Below, one piece after another: positions 63,420 to 64,000 of a stretch of DNA of 64,000 bases (its first letter is position 1; every line of letters starts with the position of its first letter). The DNA is from [Eubacterium] saphenum (GTDB lineage: Bacteria; Bacillota; Clostridia; Peptostreptococcales; Anaerovoracaceae). The position numbers and the translations under genes were made by a program. The stretch is taken from positions 1 through 64,000 of the forward strand of contig SFHC01000001.1 in the NCBI GenBank assembly GCA_004555725.1, given 5' to 3'. The notes under the pieces are model-generated. The model was not told the origin of the DNA. It did not search any database and saw only the letters and a program-made list of their open reading frames with translations.

Positions 63420-64000
63420 GGATAATATTTTTTACCGGATTGTGGACTTCATCCGCGACCATATGGTTGCTGTCATTGCTGCAGTAATTATTGTTATGGT
63501 TGTTCTGGGAGCCCTGATCAACCATTTCCATAAGTCTTCCGGGGAGGAAGAACCGACTGCGGGGCTGCAGGCAAAGGTAAAGAGCACGTACAGGCAGACG
63601 AGTACGGTGTATCTTCCGATGAGCCGGCTGCGCTCGCTGAAAGTTCTTTCATCCAAAGATACCGATACCTATTACATTGCCCAGCTGATCTGCAGCAGTC
63701 TGTTCCGGCTGGATTCGGATCTGAATGTTGAAAAGGATCTGGTGAAATCCTATCATGCATATCCCGGACAGGGAAAAGTGTCAATGACGCTTAGAAAAGC
63801 AGCGTTCAGCAATGGAAATGCGTTGAACGCGGACGATGTGAAATATACCGTATCGCAGATTAAGAAGGCAGGTTCTTCCAGTCCGTACTATGCGTACGCA
63901 AAAAAGATCAAGTCCGTCAGCGGGAGCGGCAGCAGCGTGGAAATTACGTTCTCAAGTAAAAAAGATGCGGCTCTGGACAATCTGACTTTCCCAATCGTGG
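63403..64000 (+). CDS. Membrane-anchored family 5 solute-binding protein, 5' part
   Basis: The first 199 codons of a gene cut by the window end. After a short N-terminus a single hydrophobic helix (about residues 18-41, HMVAVIAAVIIVMVVLGALI) anchors the protein, and no lipobox Cys is visible. The extracytoplasmic part matches the SBP_bac_5 pattern (DTDTYYIAQLICSSLFRLD, FSNGNALNADDVKYTVSQI). Typical relatives are lipoproteins that deliver peptides, nickel or heme to ABC permeases. A membrane helix instead of a lipid anchor is unusual. The ATG lies inside the end of coaE (17-nt overlap, different frame). Confidence 0.8.
   Translation, partial: MIEPSKDNIFYRIVDFIRDHMVAVIAAVIIVMVVLGALINHFHKSSGEEEPTAGLQAKVKSTYRQTSTVYLPMSRLRSLKVLSSKDTDTYYIAQLICSSLFRLDSDLNVEKDLVKSYHAYPGQGKVSMTLRKAAFSNGNALNADDVKYTVSQIKKAGSSSPYYAYAKKIKSVSGSGSSVEITFSSKKDAALDNLTFPIV

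Overview
The window looks like chromosome from an anaerobic, spore-forming-lineage Clostridia (Lachnospiraceae/Eubacteriales-like, roughly 50% GC). The evidence is an asnB T-box leader, a HrcA/CIRCE-controlled clpB, strong GGAGG ribosome sites, a class A-type RNase P RNA, a dnaG-rpoD-trmK-nif3 operon, a SpoVB-type flippase, a type III glutamine synthetase, and several oxygen-sensitive systems (corrinoid methyl transfer, 2-hydroxyacyl-CoA dehydratase-type proteins and their ASKHA activators). No rRNA, CRISPR array, transposase or phage genes were seen.

Layout. 1-0.3 kb: tRNA-Gly (partial), tRNA-Gly, tRNA-Phe. 0.36-5.9 kb: a divergent corrinoid methyltransferase locus (UroD-type methyltransferase fused to its own corrinoid domain, a Cys-rich DUF2284 protein, a 2Fe-2S/ASKHA corrinoid activator, a homocysteine methyltransferase). 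6-8.7 kb: ROK kinase, XRE-cupin regulator, 2-hydroxyacid dehydrogenase. 8.7-9.7 kb: a gene-free, AT-rich stretch with a cluster of DnaA-box-like sequences and a near-perfect promoter. 9.7-13.9 kb: T-box, asnB and type III glutamine synthetase. 14-27 kb: flippase, BASS transporter, 3-hydroxyacyl-CoA dehydrogenase, CIRCE-clpB, sortase B with a FadR-type regulator, a class II aldolase homologue without its zinc ligands, nth, a SEC-C protein and homoserine dehydrogenase. 27-34 kb: trmL, gap-pgk-tpiA, secG, a membrane pyrophosphatase homologue lacking the pyrophosphate-binding segment, and ybaK. 34-37 kb: a dehydratase-type subunit and a dehydratase-activase fusion. 37-47.6 kb: cofactor and housekeeping genes (pyridoxamine kinase, thiN, rluA-type, nadK, pepF, murI, M16 peptidase, dut, dgt). 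47.8-52.9 kb: dnaG-rpoD-trmK-nif3 and rnpB. 53-64 kb: MATE exporter, a 1438-residue double-ASKHA protein, yebC, a probable 6S RNA, polA, coaE and the start of a membrane-anchored solute-binding protein.

The most unusual content is (i) the CmuA-like methyltransferase-corrinoid fusion beside its activator and a homocysteine methyltransferase, (ii) two enzyme homologues that keep their fold signatures but have lost the catalytic residues (pyrophosphatase-like at 31.6 kb, aldolase-like at 23.6 kb), (iii) the DnaA-box cluster far from any replication-initiator gene, (iv) three separate ASKHA activators within 60 kb, and (v) a GAPDH with NADP-type changes in its nucleotide fold. Functional calls come from reading motifs and from recalled family knowledge; no database search was possible.
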